DNA from: Lytechinus variegatus
Taxonomy: Eukaryota; Echinodermata; Echinoidea; Temnopleuroida; Toxopneustidae
DNA: 64,000 bases
Direction of reading: 5' to 3'
NCBI RefSeq assembly: GCF_018143015.1
Contig: NC_054743.1
Location: 39,698,922-39,762,921, forward strand
The notes under the pieces are model-generated. The model searched no databases. It was given only the letters and a program-made list of their open reading frames with translations, and had not been told where the DNA came from. The translations under genes were made by a program, and so were the position numbers. Shown piece by piece: positions 48,056-60,499 of the stretch. The first letter of the stretch is position 1, and each line of letters begins with the position of its first letter.

Positions 48056-49225
48056 GTAAAATGTTCAAATACACCATGTACATATTAGCTTTTCGCAACC
48101 GAAACACATAGAATGATTGTGCAGATATTACAAAATTAGGTACATTACCTTGCATCAATCTATGATAACTATATTTGTTTATATTTCACTTAGCGCTCTT
48201 ATGAATTCTTTTTTTTCAAAATGTATAAAAACATTTCTTAGGAAAAAGGGGGAAATTAGTTATATTATACTGAAACCCACCCCTAATAAACCCTAACACT
48301 TCAGTCCTCCACACTACCCCTCAAAACCTAACACATATAAATATTGCACCACATTCAAACAAATACAAAAACACCCATCCATCCACCCACCCACACACAC
48401 CCACCTTCAGCTTACACTTGTAAATATCCTTTACAAATATGACGCACACTCACAAATCAAACGCATAATACTTATCCAAGTCACTTATTTTGAACTGTGC
48501 GTACTCCCAGAAGACCATGTTATTATTCTACAGTCTAAAACGTCGAACGCCTCATCAGAAGGCACGCGTTTGGTCCATTTTTTTTTTTTTGGGGGGGTGA
48601 ATCCAATGGGATCAAAGCCCCGACCTCCCGTTAATGAGAGCACTCAACCACCTGGCCACCTTCTGCACACTCCTTTTACTAACACCCACTCACCGCACAC
48701 AAGCATACCCACATACTTTTTCATAATCAAAAGAGCACACGGTGGTATAAATAATGCCTGAATCAATTTCACTTATTTGATGGATCATTTAAAAAACAAT
48801 GTAGATACAACCCATGTTCAACTTAAGTAAACGTGTGCCGGGAATCGAACCATGGACCTCTCACGTGTGATATCGGGCACCTCAGTTAAGACAATAGTCG
48901 TTCACATACCCTGCGAAGACATTACAAACATGTTCATTAACCCCTATACCCACCCCACACCCCTCCCTCACATACATCTTACACCAAACACTACCCACAA
49001 CATGATTTAGATCCATTTACATGTACATGTAAAGCTTTACACATTTGTATTCTTCTCCCATACGTGTACTGTATCAAAGCAATAGCTTCGATCCAGCCGA
49101 GGCATGGCGGCTTGTCATTGTTCAAAACTCACCTTCACCCGACAAAGGAAAATATAATTGGTATAGTGTCGAAAATCTGTCTATCTGACGGTCAATCGGA
49201 TCTGGCTCGCCCTAACCATTAACCC
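48056..49225. other. Gene-free stretch with tRNA-like remnants
   Basis: CA-rich and CCCAC-rich patches at 48290-48420 and 48940-49000. Degenerate minus-strand tRNA-like heads lie at about 48590-48665 (GGGATCAAAGCCCC) and 48838-48905 (GGGAATCGAACCATG). No gene is recognised. Confidence 0.45.
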
Positions 49226-49296
49226 ATCTCTGTGGTCTAGTGGTTAAGGCACCGGCGTTCAAAGCTGGGGGCCCGGGTTCGATTCCCGGCAGAGAC
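49226..49296 (+). tRNA. tRNA-like cloverleaf with anticodon TCA (tRNA-Glu-like body)
   Basis: 71 nt folds as acceptor ATCTCTG/CAGAGAC (six pairs, first position A-C), D stem GTC/GGC, anticodon stem CCGGC/GCTGG with loop GTTCAAA, variable GGGC, and T stem CCGGG/CCCGG with loop TTCGATT. The anticodon is TCA at 49259-49261, which would read UGA. A and B boxes are intact (TGGTCTAGTGG, GGTTCGATTCC). The body resembles tRNA-Glu. It could be a true suppressor-type gene, a tRNA pseudogene or a SINE head; the last is most likely in this context. Confidence 0.55.
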
Positions 49297-49508
49297 ATTT
49301 TTTCGGCATCACCAATTTTCTAAAGGGTAGATAGCTCTGGGGAACCTTGATTTAAGCTACGCCTACCATTGTTCTCTTCATCCATTTCTTTACAATATAT
49401 ATATGAAATATATATAAACCCACACACTCTTAGTTTATTTTTTGTCTATTTAAAGGGTCTTTTTTATATTCGCGAGGATACGTTGCCATATAGTTGATTG
49501 ACACACCT

Positions 49509-49690
49509 GGGGGCCGTTTCATAAAGCTGTTCGTAAGTTAAGAACGACTTTCAGAACGACTGGTGATCCTTTCTTACGCACTAAACCATCGCAAATTAAC
49601 ATTTTGGTATATACCATTTACCACAAGAAATGATCACCAGTCATTCTTAAAGTCGCTCTTAACTTACGAACAACTTTATGAAACGGCCCC
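49509..49690. mobile_element. MITE with GGGGGCCGTTTCATAAAGC ends
   Basis: The two arms are long inverted repeats (GTTCGTAAGTTAAGAACGAC ... CGCTCTTAACTTACGAAC). It sits exactly where the other half of the segmental duplication has a different MITE. Confidence 0.85.
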
Positions 49691-50457
49691 TGATCCTACC
49701 AATCCGAGTAAATTCTAATAAAAAACCAGCATTCTTTTTTGTGTGTTCCCCATGTTCCCCATTATCCCAGGCTAAAATAACAAAACAAAACTAATATCAA
49801 GGTTATGTTTGAAATGATTTAATTGTGTTTTATAGCTTTAACAGATAGATGTGGCGATAAATCAATAGCGAAAGATAAAAAAACCCCCTTCCCTGTAGGG
49901 ACAGACTCACCTTAATTTAGTTATCAAGAATATTCTATGAAAGTTAAATGGTTTACTGTAACATAAAAAGCATTTTAAGTGTACACTTTCACGATCTGCT
50001 ACTCATTTAAGATAATGTGTATTTGTTAATATTCAAATCAACTGACATTAGATGAGACGATAAAAAAGCAAATCTGGTAGAGTACTATTTTCATAATAAT
50101 GTTGTCATAAAGATGCCGGGTAATGTGAAAATACTACGAAAAGTCTGTTCTATGCATAAATACATAATTGTCTAAATAGTCTACAATAAAATTATTGAAA
50201 AAATTAAGATGACCCACCATGACTTACAAGGAGACTATGGTAAATATGGTAGCTATGGTAACTAAGGTAATCATAAATAAAACGTGAAAATGGAGTGGCT
50301 TCGAAATACCCTATGACTCTAAACTAAACTAAACTTGTTTCAAGAGATGTGCAGAAATGAATATCTATGACCATGATATATTTCCAGAAACACATCCCCA
50401 CACAACCAGTATCTGATATTTTAAGAAGACAATAAATCTTCATGACTGACTCCCTCA

Positions 50458-53400
50458 TTAGTCTTCATCAAATGCTGGTAACCCGATGTTGCAGTACTCC
50501 CAGCGAGTATTAGGGTCGGTTGTGTAGCACCAGGCAAAGTCTTCGCGGTCAGGGTTGCGGCAGTAGTTGTGGTTACCCAGGCCAGCATCAGGGTAGTTAT
50601 CAGGAGTGCGAGAGTGACCATGGGGACTCTGGGAAGTCCATGCCTGGCATTCGAGTCCGTTCCTTGTGGTAGAGACGTATCCCCGGTAATCGGTGCCACT
50701 GGGTTCCTCATAGTACTCAGGATCTGGGTAGAAAGAGAAAAAGGGAGTATGTTTATTCATTGACAGATGGGTCATTCTCGCGAAAGTGTCGCAATTCATG
50801 AAAATCACGACTCGACCATCTTTTGGCCCACGTCCCCAAGCAAGACCAACAAAGATAAAAATGTAAAAGGGCTGCACACGGCGTCCACTTTCTGATCAGT
50901 GACCAGTAAATCGTTCAGCGGAATGTAAATGCAGATTAAAAATTATTTTGTTAGACACGTGTTAACAGACTTGCTCACATGTTCAAGCCGAAGCCTCACT
51001 GGCCACCAGGCACATTGGCCCATATTCTGAAGTCAGGTTTAACTTAGACCATGGTCTAACTCTGTGCTAAAATTATGGGAAGCCAAAAGTGTCAATTTTT
51101 TAATGAGGTTCTATGTTTCTTATGTGCTCTTTCCTGCTTCATTGATGGTGAAGACAATCATCTATTTATATTTCCGAGACAATTATGAATGATTGAAGAG
51201 CCAAATGAGCTGAAATATGATATCTTAATTGTTAGTGATTTATGTAACGATTGGCTATCCATACTTAAACCACAACTTTAAACCCGAGTTTATGTTAAAC
51301 CCGACTTCGGAATACGGGCGTCTGTGTTCTAATGGACCTCCGTCCACGTTATTGCTCAAACAAAATGTAGAAAGACCTTGCAAGGTATGATAATGATAGT
51401 TTGATCTGTTTAGCTTTATAAATAAAACTATTACTATTTTTCATATCTTGCACAGCGCGTCATACGTTGGTTTCTAAGCGCTTTTTGCAATTACCATTAC
51501 CCCGGTCATAGGATCTATAATTTCTCCACACATAAAGTGCACTACTTCAATGAAAACCCATTTGCTCACTCCGGTCAAAGACGAGATGAAAATAAAACAA
51601 AGGGATCATGATTATCATGATTAAGGGTGCTTTATAAAATAATTAAAGACCATCACAGGCCAAAAATATACTTCAAAAAATGTGGAAATAGCACAATAAT
51701 GCAAATTAAAAGAAAAATATTGCAGAAAAAATATTTTTTAAGATTATATTTCAATATAACATTTAGAATTTGAACAAAACTCATATTTTAAATATCTATT
51801 AGACTGTTAAAAAATAATATGATATAGAGTCTCCTATAAACGAATAAAATTGTGAAGTATCTGGCTAATATTGCTGTCTTAATTTGCCTCTATGTTTCAT
51901 TAACAGCATTGATTTGGGTAAATTCCATCAGTAACTAATCGCACACTTAACTTGAAGTATAGAGTATGCCTATATTTTCTGTACACATTAACTCCCGCTT
52001 CCATAAATGCTAAGATATTATTCAAATGATGTTTCGAGATTGGTTTATGATCAAAGTTGTAACAATATCATATTAAATGTCGACGATATCTTACAATTTA
52101 TAAATGGACGTATTATAACCTTACTCTTCTGATGCAGGGGATATAACATTTTTGCAGTATGCTAAACGTAGAGATTTGTTATGACCAAAATCTTGTAAGA
52201 TAAGACTGAGCGCGGAGGATCGGAGCGACCGTGCGAGAAATTTAGCTTTGTTTTAGAATGCAAAATTGGGCAAATTTCAGCACTTTAAGCAATTAAGACT
52301 AGCAGTATTAATAATTTGGTTTGAAAAAAAAAATGTTTCTGTCTTGAAAACTTGGGGAGGGGAGGTGATTGTACATGCCACCCCCTGGCCGAAAAGTGTG
52401 TGTTTGTGTGTGTGTGGGTGTGTGTGTAGGTGCTGTGGCCGAGTGGTCTAAGGCGCCTGGCTATACATGGAAAGTCCGGAGTTCGATCCCCGGCTGCGGC
52501 ACCTATGCCTGTGAGCAAGGCGTTTAATCTACAATGCTCTTTTATCCTGCTTTCAAATAAATGGAAATGCTATATGCATTATTGGTAACTAGGTGTGCAC
52601 TTGTTTTTGTTTAAAAAAAAAAAAAAAAAAAGTGTTGTGTGTGTGTGTGGGGGGGGGGGCTATGCTATATTGTTTTGAAAAAAATATTGTTTCTGTCTTG
52701 AAATCTTGGGGAGGGGGAGGTGATTGTACATGCCAGCCCCCTCGACGAAAAGCGTGTGTGTGTGTGTGTCTGTGCGTGTGGGGGGGGGGAGGGTGGCTAT
52801 ATCACCCCATCCCCTTCGATTTTCGCACGTGTATTGAGCCCATTTTTGCGGAAAAGGTGTTCTATGAATAGACATTAACTTTCACTTACCTGTGCATTGT
52901 CGACTGAAATCACCAATGGCGCAATATTCCCATCGGCGATCGGGATCAGTAGTGTAACACCATGCAGTGAAGGCCCTGTCAGGGTTTCTGCAGTGGTTGT
53001 GGTTTCCAAGGCCTGCATTCGGGTAGTTATCGGGTGTCCTGCTGTGGCCATGAGGGGTCTGAGATGTCCAAGATTGGCATGTTTTACCGCTCAAAGTTAC
53101 AGATAAATCCCCTCTGTAGTTTGTCCCATTTGGATCATCCGTGCATGCCGCTGTAAAATAACGATAATAATGAAATGAACTACTTGTCTTAAACATGTTA
53201 AACATGACAGTGTAAGCGTTTCAGTCAAACAACTGTGGTGCGTCCCACCAAGAAGGAAACCTGTTTTCAGAGATACATTTCACAATCATTAAACATGTTT
53301 TTTTGCAAATTTGAGTATCAAATTGATACTCAGTTTTGCATATCCTTCACACATGGCAGATTACAAACAAGAAATACGAGGCATAGGAAACGATTTGCGC

Positions 53401-56400
53401 ATAATCTCGCGTGTGAATCTGAATCCAATCTCATTTCAGCAATCAGTGAGAGAAACTTCACGAAAAAATACAAAAGTTTAAAAGACAAGTCCACCCCCAA
53501 AAATTAATTTGAATAAAACAGGAAACAATCAACAAGCATAACACTGAAAATTTCATCAAAATCGGATGTAAAATAAAAAGTTACGGCATCTTTAACTTTC
53601 GCTTAAATTCACAAAACATGTAGGCCTATGTGCACATCCTGGCCGGAAGGCAAATTAGGAGAATGATGGCGCCATCCACTCACTATTTTCTTTTGTATTT
53701 TATTACATGAAATATTCTTATTTTCTCCTCATTATCAAGTGAAACAAAGATTAATTCCTCCCTAAACATGTGCAATTACTATTTTATGATTTAGCCAAGT
53801 TGGCCCTTATTGTCTGTAAAAATAAAATATTGTATGATTAAAAAAAAAAATCATAAAATTGAAAGTGATGGACATCGTCGACTGTCTCATTTGCATGTCA
53901 CTGAGATGTGCATATAACTGTTTTGTGAAAGTTTAAAATGTCAAAACTTTCTTATTTTACATACGAGTGTGATGACATTGTCAGCATCATGCGAGTTTGA
54001 TTTTCTCTATTGATTAAAATCCACATTTTTCTGGGGTGGACTTGGCCAATGGTCGAATAAGCGCGGTCTTCGTATCACGAATAGTCTAGCTCTAGACGAT
54101 TTTAATTCAATGAATTATATTCTCCGTCGTATCGTACTATCCCGTGCGTAAGCTCAAGCCGAGTGAGCGCGCAAATCCGAGAACCTTTCCGCCCGAGATT
54201 TTATTTTTTATTTTCTTTTTTTTTTCGGGTGGACAGGTTCTCGGATCGAATCAAGATGGAAAGTGCGCAATACAAATCTGATGTAATGATTGATTGATTC
54301 ATTTATTTCCACACTTCATAAAAAGAACAATACAGAGTAAAGATGGTATTACAAAACACAGTACAATATATTCCGATGCATAAAGAATATATTGTTCTGT
54401 ACTACACAAAACAATAAACCAAAATCTGAACAATGCTTAAATCAGATAAAAAGAAAAACACTATATGTAAATGTGGGGGATCATTCAAAAAGTTAAAAAG
54501 TGATAACATAATCCCGATTTTTGCAATAAAAGTTTGAGTTTTGCAGAGAAAGACTTAATTGAGGTAACTTAGTCTAGGAAATTAAAGGTTTTGTAGAAAG
54601 AAACGTTTTAAGTTTATATTTAAATACATTAAGGGAAAGAGAATTTTTGACAACTTCAGGGAGACTGTTTCAGAATATAGGACCATTATGAATTGACTTT
54701 CGGGATGAGGATAAGTTCCCACATGGTAAACGGTAATCAGATTTTCTTCTAATATCATAATTGTGAATATGAGATTTTTTAAAAATAAAGAATCAAAATT
54801 TATTGGAAGTAATTTCTTATAGTATAAATACATAAAGATACCAAGATTGTAACTATATAATTCATACACAGGCAATATTTTAAACTTAAGAAAGAGTGGA
54901 GCAGTGTGAGCTCTGAAACCAGAATGAGATATCATTCTGATAATTCTTTTTTGTAAAACTAAAGTTCTATCTAATAAAGTTTGAAGACCCCCAAACAACA
55001 ATTCCATAATTGAGATATGATAAAATGAAAGTGTTATAAAGTATTAAGAGAATATTATGTGGGACAAATTCACGTAATCTATTTAAAACACCTATATTTC
55101 TAGAAATGAGGGAGTTTATCTTGTTAACATTACTTTTCCATTTTAAATTATCATCAATGTAAATTCCAAGAAGTTTTACACATTCTTCACCGTTTCTACT
55201 TCAGTATCATTAATATATAATTTAGCAGATTTTTTATCTACATCGTTTCTACTGATGATCATAAAATTTGTTTTCTGAATATTCAAAGCTAAATTATTAT
55301 TAGAGAACCATTCCTGTACTTTATTAAGTTCAATATTCATATTTTGTTGTAAATAATCTATGTCAATGTGATTAAAAATATATTTGTGTCGTCAGCAAAC
55401 AAAAAACAAACAAATTTTGATAAATTAGAGCAGAGATGAAGATCATTAACATATAAAAGGAAAAGAAGAGGACCGAGGATTGAACCCTGCGGTACGCCTA
55501 TTGATACTTTCGTGAACGCATAATGACATGAATTATAAAGAACACATTGCTTTGTATTACTTAAATAATTGTGTATCAATTTAAGGGCAATACCTCGTAT
55601 TCCATAAAAAGATAATTTACTAAGCAATATGTCATGGTTAATACAATCAAACGCCTTTTTAGATCAATGAACACTCCAAACGATATTTCGTTATTCTCAT
55701 AAGCATTTATAATATCATTTAAATAATCTATCAGAACATGAGACGTACAATGTTTTTTCTCTAAATCCAAATTGTTTTTGATAAAGTATAGCATTTTGGA
55801 GAAGTACGATAATAAGGAAATTGGTCTATAACTTGAGAAAACATTCTTTGGACCAGATTTATATACAGGAATAACTTGTGATATTTTACAACTATCAGGA
55901 AATATACCTTCTTGAATACATAAATTGAAAATAAAGCATAATGGTTTACATAAAATATGAATTGTCCTTTTTACAACATCATTTTCAACACCATCAATTC
56001 CTGGGGCTTTTTCATTCTGTAAATAATTGGCAATGTTAATAATTTCCTTTTCTGTAATTGGTTTGAGATATAAAGAACAAGGCAGGGTGTTTTTCAGGTA
56101 AAAACTATAATCAATATTACCTCTTGCAATGTTGTTTCTGATAGTCCAATGTTGGTAAAATATTCGTTAAATGCAAGTGCATTGTCATTTTCATTTCTGA
56201 TTTCTATTTCATTATTTCTAAAATTAAGATAGGCCTCAAAAAGATTATTATTATCATTATTATTATAAGGGAGGGTGATGGATTTCTGTGTGCGTGTGTA
56301 TGTGAGAGAATGACAGAGAGCGAGGGGGGGGTGTAGAGTAAGAAGAGAGAGAAAACTGCTAATACTTACGAATGCTAGAAACAACCCCGACAACAGTAGA

Positions 56401-56430
56401 GAGTGCGAGAAGCAAGAACAGTCGGTCCAT
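50458..56430 (-). CDS. Secreted two-kringle protein, complete, three exons
   Basis: Exons 56430-56370 (signal peptide [20 protein letters not shown]), 53150-52890 (kringle 1) and 50723-50458 (kringle 2 and stop) join in phase 1 at both introns, as expected for shuffled kringle modules, giving 195 residues. Kringles are disulfide-bonded extracellular protein-binding modules. Kringle 1 has all six cysteines ([13 protein letters not shown] ... TCQSW ... HCRNPD ... AWCYTTDP ... YC ... SRQC). Kringle 2 keeps C2-C5 ([25 protein letters not shown]) but lacks C1 and C6, replaced by [10 protein letters not shown] and GLPAFDED. There is no protease or other domain, so a binding or scavenger role can only be guessed. 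Intron 1 (52-56 kb region side) contains a LINE. A paralogous last exon is at 62115-62380. Confidence 0.9.
51016..51319. mobile_element. MITE with TGGCCCATATTCTGAAGTC ends
   Basis: AGTCAGGTTTAACTTAGACC at the left and its inverted form (GTTAAACCCGACTTCGGAAT) at the right. It is inside the kringle gene intron and also inside the duplicated block, so it predates the duplication. Confidence 0.75.
51801..52428. other. Intron sequence, nothing recognised
   Basis: AT-rich intron of the kringle gene ending in a (GT)n run at about 52397-52427. Confidence 0.4.
52429..52503 (+). mobile_element. tRNA-Leu-like SINE head in a kringle intron
   Basis: The acceptor GGTGCTG pairs with CGGCACC (one G-T), A box TGGCCGAGTGGTCTAAGG, B box GAGTTCGATCCCC. 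The T stem is imperfect. A SINE-like tail (CCTGTGAGCAAGGCG) follows. GT-rich duplicates on both sides (52335-52420 and 52690-52780) share TTGGGGAGGGG and GGTGATTGTACATGCCA. Confidence 0.65.
53477..54048. mobile_element. TTAAAGG-AAGTCCA MITE, uninterrupted copy
   Basis: TTTAAAAGACAAGTCCACCC at the left and CTGGGGTGGACTTGGCC at the right; the inner TTCATCAAAATCGGATG is continuous here, unlike in the 6 kb copy. Confidence 0.75.
54285..56280 (-). mobile_element. Non-LTR retrotransposon (reverse transcriptase part), 5' truncated
   Basis: Minus-strand coding traces of a LINE reverse transcriptase: SSYRPISLL (about 55830), [17 protein letters not shown] (about 55610), [20 protein letters not shown] (about 55498-55440) and the catalytic FADD (about 55400-55388). 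Then come thumb and C-terminal remnants down to about 54580. The 3' end is a TGATTGATTGATTC repeat near 54289. Frames are interrupted several times, so it is inactive. The motif style fits the CR1/L2/Jockey group; the clade is not certain. It sits in kringle intron 1, same strand as the gene. Confidence 0.9.
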
Positions 56431-57509
56431 GTTTACTTTCGAAGTCAAAGAAGGACTGAAATTAAAACAAAATGCACATTTGTCAAAATCAAAGATTAAT
56501 AACCGTGGTATATTATTCTGTAGTGGCATATGGAGAAGTATTCCAAGGATTACAAGTAGTCCTTCTCAGCATGTCTAGGCCCACTTTGGATTTGAAAAAT
56601 TCTTCAGAGGTAAAAATCTCTCTTTTTGAGGCCCATCTGAAGTCAAAATAAAAAAAAGTACAGAAACATGGCAAGACAGAAGGAAGAAATTATATGACAT
56701 TTTATAAAATCCCAATAAATATTAATCTTAGAGACGCATTGAGACTAATATCATTTTTTAAGGGGCACGACAATATCAAAATCATTTGCTTGTTGTAGAG
56801 ATTGGTTGAATAGTGAAATCACTTACTCTGCTCGAAAAGATTTGTTGAAGATATGTTGCTCGCCCAGTCTCGCTGTTCTAATGCCTGTCGAATCTTCGAT
56901 GTGATTCTGGAAAGACAAGATGCCTACATTTATAATGTTTGAATTAGAAGGCGATCCCACACAGTATACCAGGCTAAATTTCATTGGTCCAAGCAGAGAC
57001 AAAAGTCACCCATATCAGAAACCAATCAAATGTCACCGAGTGTCTCATCGCTTATCTGATTGGTCCAAATTGTCGCCAAGCCTGGCCCATATTTTGAAGG
57101 ACATGAACATCATCCTCTTGAAACGCAAAGCGAACGTCATGATTGGTTGGGACAAAGAGTGATACCACACTTAATTATAGCCTTCTAATTAAGAAAAAAA
57201 AATCCCAGTCCTGGACGCCCCTGGATAAACATGTGCATATCAAGGTACTGATTCATTAAAACCTTGGTCGGTGATTTTCACTGAAAAGCCTGTTCTGAGT
57301 CAATATCATTCAGATGCAAAGATTTCAGTTGCTTAAAAAAAACAGACTATTTGTTTCAAGAGATGCATAACAGGCCAGCGAGATGTATATCTGGTTGTTC
57401 TGATGGGAAGCTGACCTAGACATATTGATACAATCCTGGCGAGAGATTAGGGGGAGCATTTGATATCGAAATTGCCCCCATTATTGACTTTATTACCCCT
57501 CAAAATAAG
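56431..57509. other. Upstream flank of the kringle gene
   Basis: 5' flank and possibly 5' UTR exon. No clear TATA box or repeat ends. An open frame at 56920-57162 shows no recognisable domain. Confidence 0.4.
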
Positions 57510-58189
57510 TTGTGACATTTAAAATGTTCACTCATCCATGAATAAACATATCGATTTTATTTTTGCACAGAATTCTGCCCATAGGTTGATAAACATAACT
57601 GCCAAATGACATTGATAAAGACTGTCTTGAAAAAAAAGTTCCACCATATTGAATAAGGGGTCACTTATTCTTAAACATATGCACCCATAGGTACACAATG
57701 TCTATGAGAGAAGAAGTCAAAATTTTAACAAAATGAAATGAGGGTTTGTTTCATGGACGGTTTTTGTTACTACTGAGAAGAATTTTTAAAGAAACTTCGC
57801 ACATTGCTTCAGAGTAACACTATCCAAAAGGCGCGCAAAAAATAATCATTCGATACCGCACAGAGTGGGCCAAGGCCTTAAACTTTCTTCTCATTTGCAT
57901 AATTTTCGAATATTTTGTGCTCACTGAAGCATTAGACATCGGGATGTTTATAAAAATGAAATAAAATGAACTATGCAAGGAGGTTTGTGACAGATATCCA
58001 TAGTTAGCAATTGCATTTATTCCAATAACGTAAAAAAGCTGATCACATTTCACATGTTCATTCAAGCGTGAATGTTTAATTAAACGCATTTGAATAATTG
58101 AAGCATGTTAATTGGTCATAGACATAACGAAAGAGGATGAGAAAAGATCATGAACATAACAAAAAAGGGTGAAAAAAAATCATGAACAT

Positions 58190-59845
58190 AACGCAGGGGG
58201 GGGGGTGGGCGGAATTCTTTTTCAGTCATATTTTCCCCGACCGGCCGCTCGAAGATGATTTTTGGTTTCTTTAAAGGGGTAGTCCTAATAGTCACTATTA
58301 GCTTTATTCTTATGAATTCTTGTGTATTTTTTCCTAAAATTTGAACATTCTGGGCAATGTCTGTTATCCTGAAGAAGGTGTGTATGCAGTTCAGTAATTA
58401 CTTACGAACGCAAAGCGCGAGTAAAAATGAACTGATGGAAGAGGTACCTGTTAAACACTGCATGCAGTTAGCCATGAAGACGTTACATATTTTGAAAATC
58501 AAATGATGCAAGCGCGAAGCGCGAGCGAAAAAAAAATCGAGATTTAGATTGAAATTTCTAGATAAAGAATGGAAAATTTTAATCAATCGTGAACAGGATA
58601 GCTATATAACTAAGCAATTGATGCGAGCGCGAAGTGCGAGCGAAAAAACGAGATTTAGCTCTAAAAACGGTAAAAAAACTGTATTCATGTTTTGTAAAGT
58701 ATGAAAAGAATGAATAATAGTGCATCGTCCTACAAGCGGCGAGCCCAAAGGCCAAACAGAAAATTTTTGGTATTGTGATCCGAAACTGGATAATGTTATA
58801 AATAGAGATAAAGTTGAGTATCTGAATATCTAGGCATTCTATATAATCTTTTATTATAAAAATCAAAGCGAGTGCGAAGCGCGAGCTTTAACTATTTGAT
58901 ATTCTAATCTGAAAAAAAGAGTCAATTTCAGCTCTATACTTTTTTATTGTGAGGTGGATATGGATCGTTCCTAATGAAGAGCTGACATTTTTTTATTATT
59001 ATCACATGTCATTTTATCAAAATAAAGACTATCTTCCTATTCCTCTTGCTAAGCGCGAGATCAAACAAAAGGGAAAATTTGATTATTAAATTAATATCTT
59101 ATTCATCAATGCCTAATGAGGTCGCGAAATCTGATGATATTTTGGCCTGATAACTGGACATTTCTAGCACTTTTGTTATTATAAATAGGATGCATTAGTT
59201 AATATATTTTTAACCATTAATGCGAGCCAATTTTTTTTATTCATTTTCATGAAAAGGGGATTTTAAGTATAGTTTGTTGTATAATCAATGACACATACAT
59301 AACTCGCCAATCAAAATGCGAGCGTGCAGCGCTAGCTGATATGTTTGACAATTAGACCTGAAAAGGGATATTTTGAAAACTTTATGGAATATACGAAAAT
59401 GATAGGTACCTGATAAATTTGCGAGCGCGAGCAGAAAATGTTAATATTTAGACCATAAAACCGACGTTTTTACAGAGAACGTTTAAAAAATCAATTTTTA
59501 TATCACACAAAATAATGAAAGCTGGATTTCGATCCGCGGTGAAATATGTTTTGTATATTGACTTCCAAACTTGATAGTTAAAATCCCTATTGAACAAGAA
59601 ATGAAAGTCACGTAAAAGGCAATGCGAGCGCGAAGCGCGAGCGAAATTTTAAAGTGACATGAAAGTTTTTTTTTTATTTTCCAAGTCTTCCCCTCATCTT
59701 ATTTTATTCACTCGTCTTCCTCGTCTTCCTTTTTCTCCTCTATTTTCCCTCCTTTTTTTCCTCTCCTTTTTTCCTTTTTTTCTGCTGCGCCAATAGGGGG
59801 GGGGGGGGGGTTGGGGGGCCCGGGCCCCCCTGGATCCGCCTAAGT
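58190..59845. mobile_element. GCGAAGC-motif element, copy 5, nearly full length
   Basis: It opens with a G run then TTTTTCAGTCATATTTTCCC (as copy 1) and closes with CTTCCCCTCATCTTATTTTA, a pyrimidine tract, poly-G and CCCCCCTGGATCCGCC. Motifs near 58408, 58509 (AAGCGCGAAGCGCGAGCG), 58622, 58870, 59318 and 59625 (GCGAGCGCGAAGCGCGAGCG). About 1.65 kb, with no open frame of a transposase. Confidence 0.8.
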
Positions 59846-60139
59846 GTGTTTTATATTCAACCGTGAAAATAAGCCAAAAAATTGTCTCGTCTTTTGGAAA
59901 GTACCTTTAGAAGCCTTCTGACTATTTTTATGATGAGAATGTGGAATTCGTTCTAATAAAGTGGAATAAAAATCATATTTTGCTTGTGACTTTTGAAAAG
60001 TAACATTTTTTTCTTCTGGCGGTGCTCACTGAAGCATGACATGAAATACATCCATAACATTTACTTAGAGGGTAGCCCATAAAATTACCTACACGCTCAT
60101 GTAAAAATATATTATAAACTCGCATTGGTTCGGAGATTA

Positions 60140-60415
60140 TATTATAATATACGCAACCGGTGTGTGGATCAGTTGGTAGAGCGTCCGTCTCACAACCGGG
60201 AGGTCGGGGGTTCAAACTCCGGCCGCGTCAGACCATAAGACGTTAAAAGATGGGAGTTGCTGCTACCCTGTTTGGCGTTCAACGATTGAAGGGATAGAGC
60301 CTCGTCGATCTGGCGCTGCACAGTGGCTGCTGGGCCCACGATCAATTGGGCAAAGCAAATTTTCGGAATATGTCATTTTATGTCTATTTCGAACAATAAA
60401 TAAATGAATAAATTA
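60140..60415 (+). mobile_element. tRNA-derived SINE nested in the TIR transposon
   Basis: The head GTGTGTGGATCAGTTGGTAG with B box GGGGGTTCAAACTCC (about 60160-60236) is followed by a body and an AATAAATAAATGAATAAATT tail. The flanking transposon sequence is continuous in copy 1 (GGTTCGGAAATTATTGATGT), proving the insertion; a short ATTAT-type duplication is visible. Confidence 0.78.
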
Positions 60416-60459
60416 TGGATTATGGATGTTTGTTTAAGGGCGGACTTACTTTTTTGTTG

Positions 60460-60499
<40 letters not shown>

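Larger units (their letters stand above)
49365..51800. repeat. Segmental duplication, left copy (partner 60597-63450)
   Basis: Collinear similarity with 60597-63450, for example GTTCCCCATTATCCCAGGCT, TCTATGAAAGTTAA, the kringle exon, and the TGGCCCATATTCTGA MITE that follows. Both copies keep the same order and orientation. Confidence 0.88.
57510..60470. mobile_element. TIR transposon, copy 2 (inverted), split by two insertions
   Basis: Positions 57510-58185 and 59850-60470 match 43058-44215 in reverse (CATGAATAAACATATCGATT, GTGCTCACTGAAGCAT, TAAAATTACCTACACGCTCA). The end GGACTTACTTTTTTGTTGT lies at about 60443-60462 beside (TA)n. The part equal to 44215-45156 is missing. A GCGAAGC element and a SINE interrupt it. 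Confidence 0.75.

Noticed and set aside
56920-57162. 80-codon open frame upstream of the kringle gene
   Set aside because: No domain, no splice context and no similarity recognised; chance open frame is likely.
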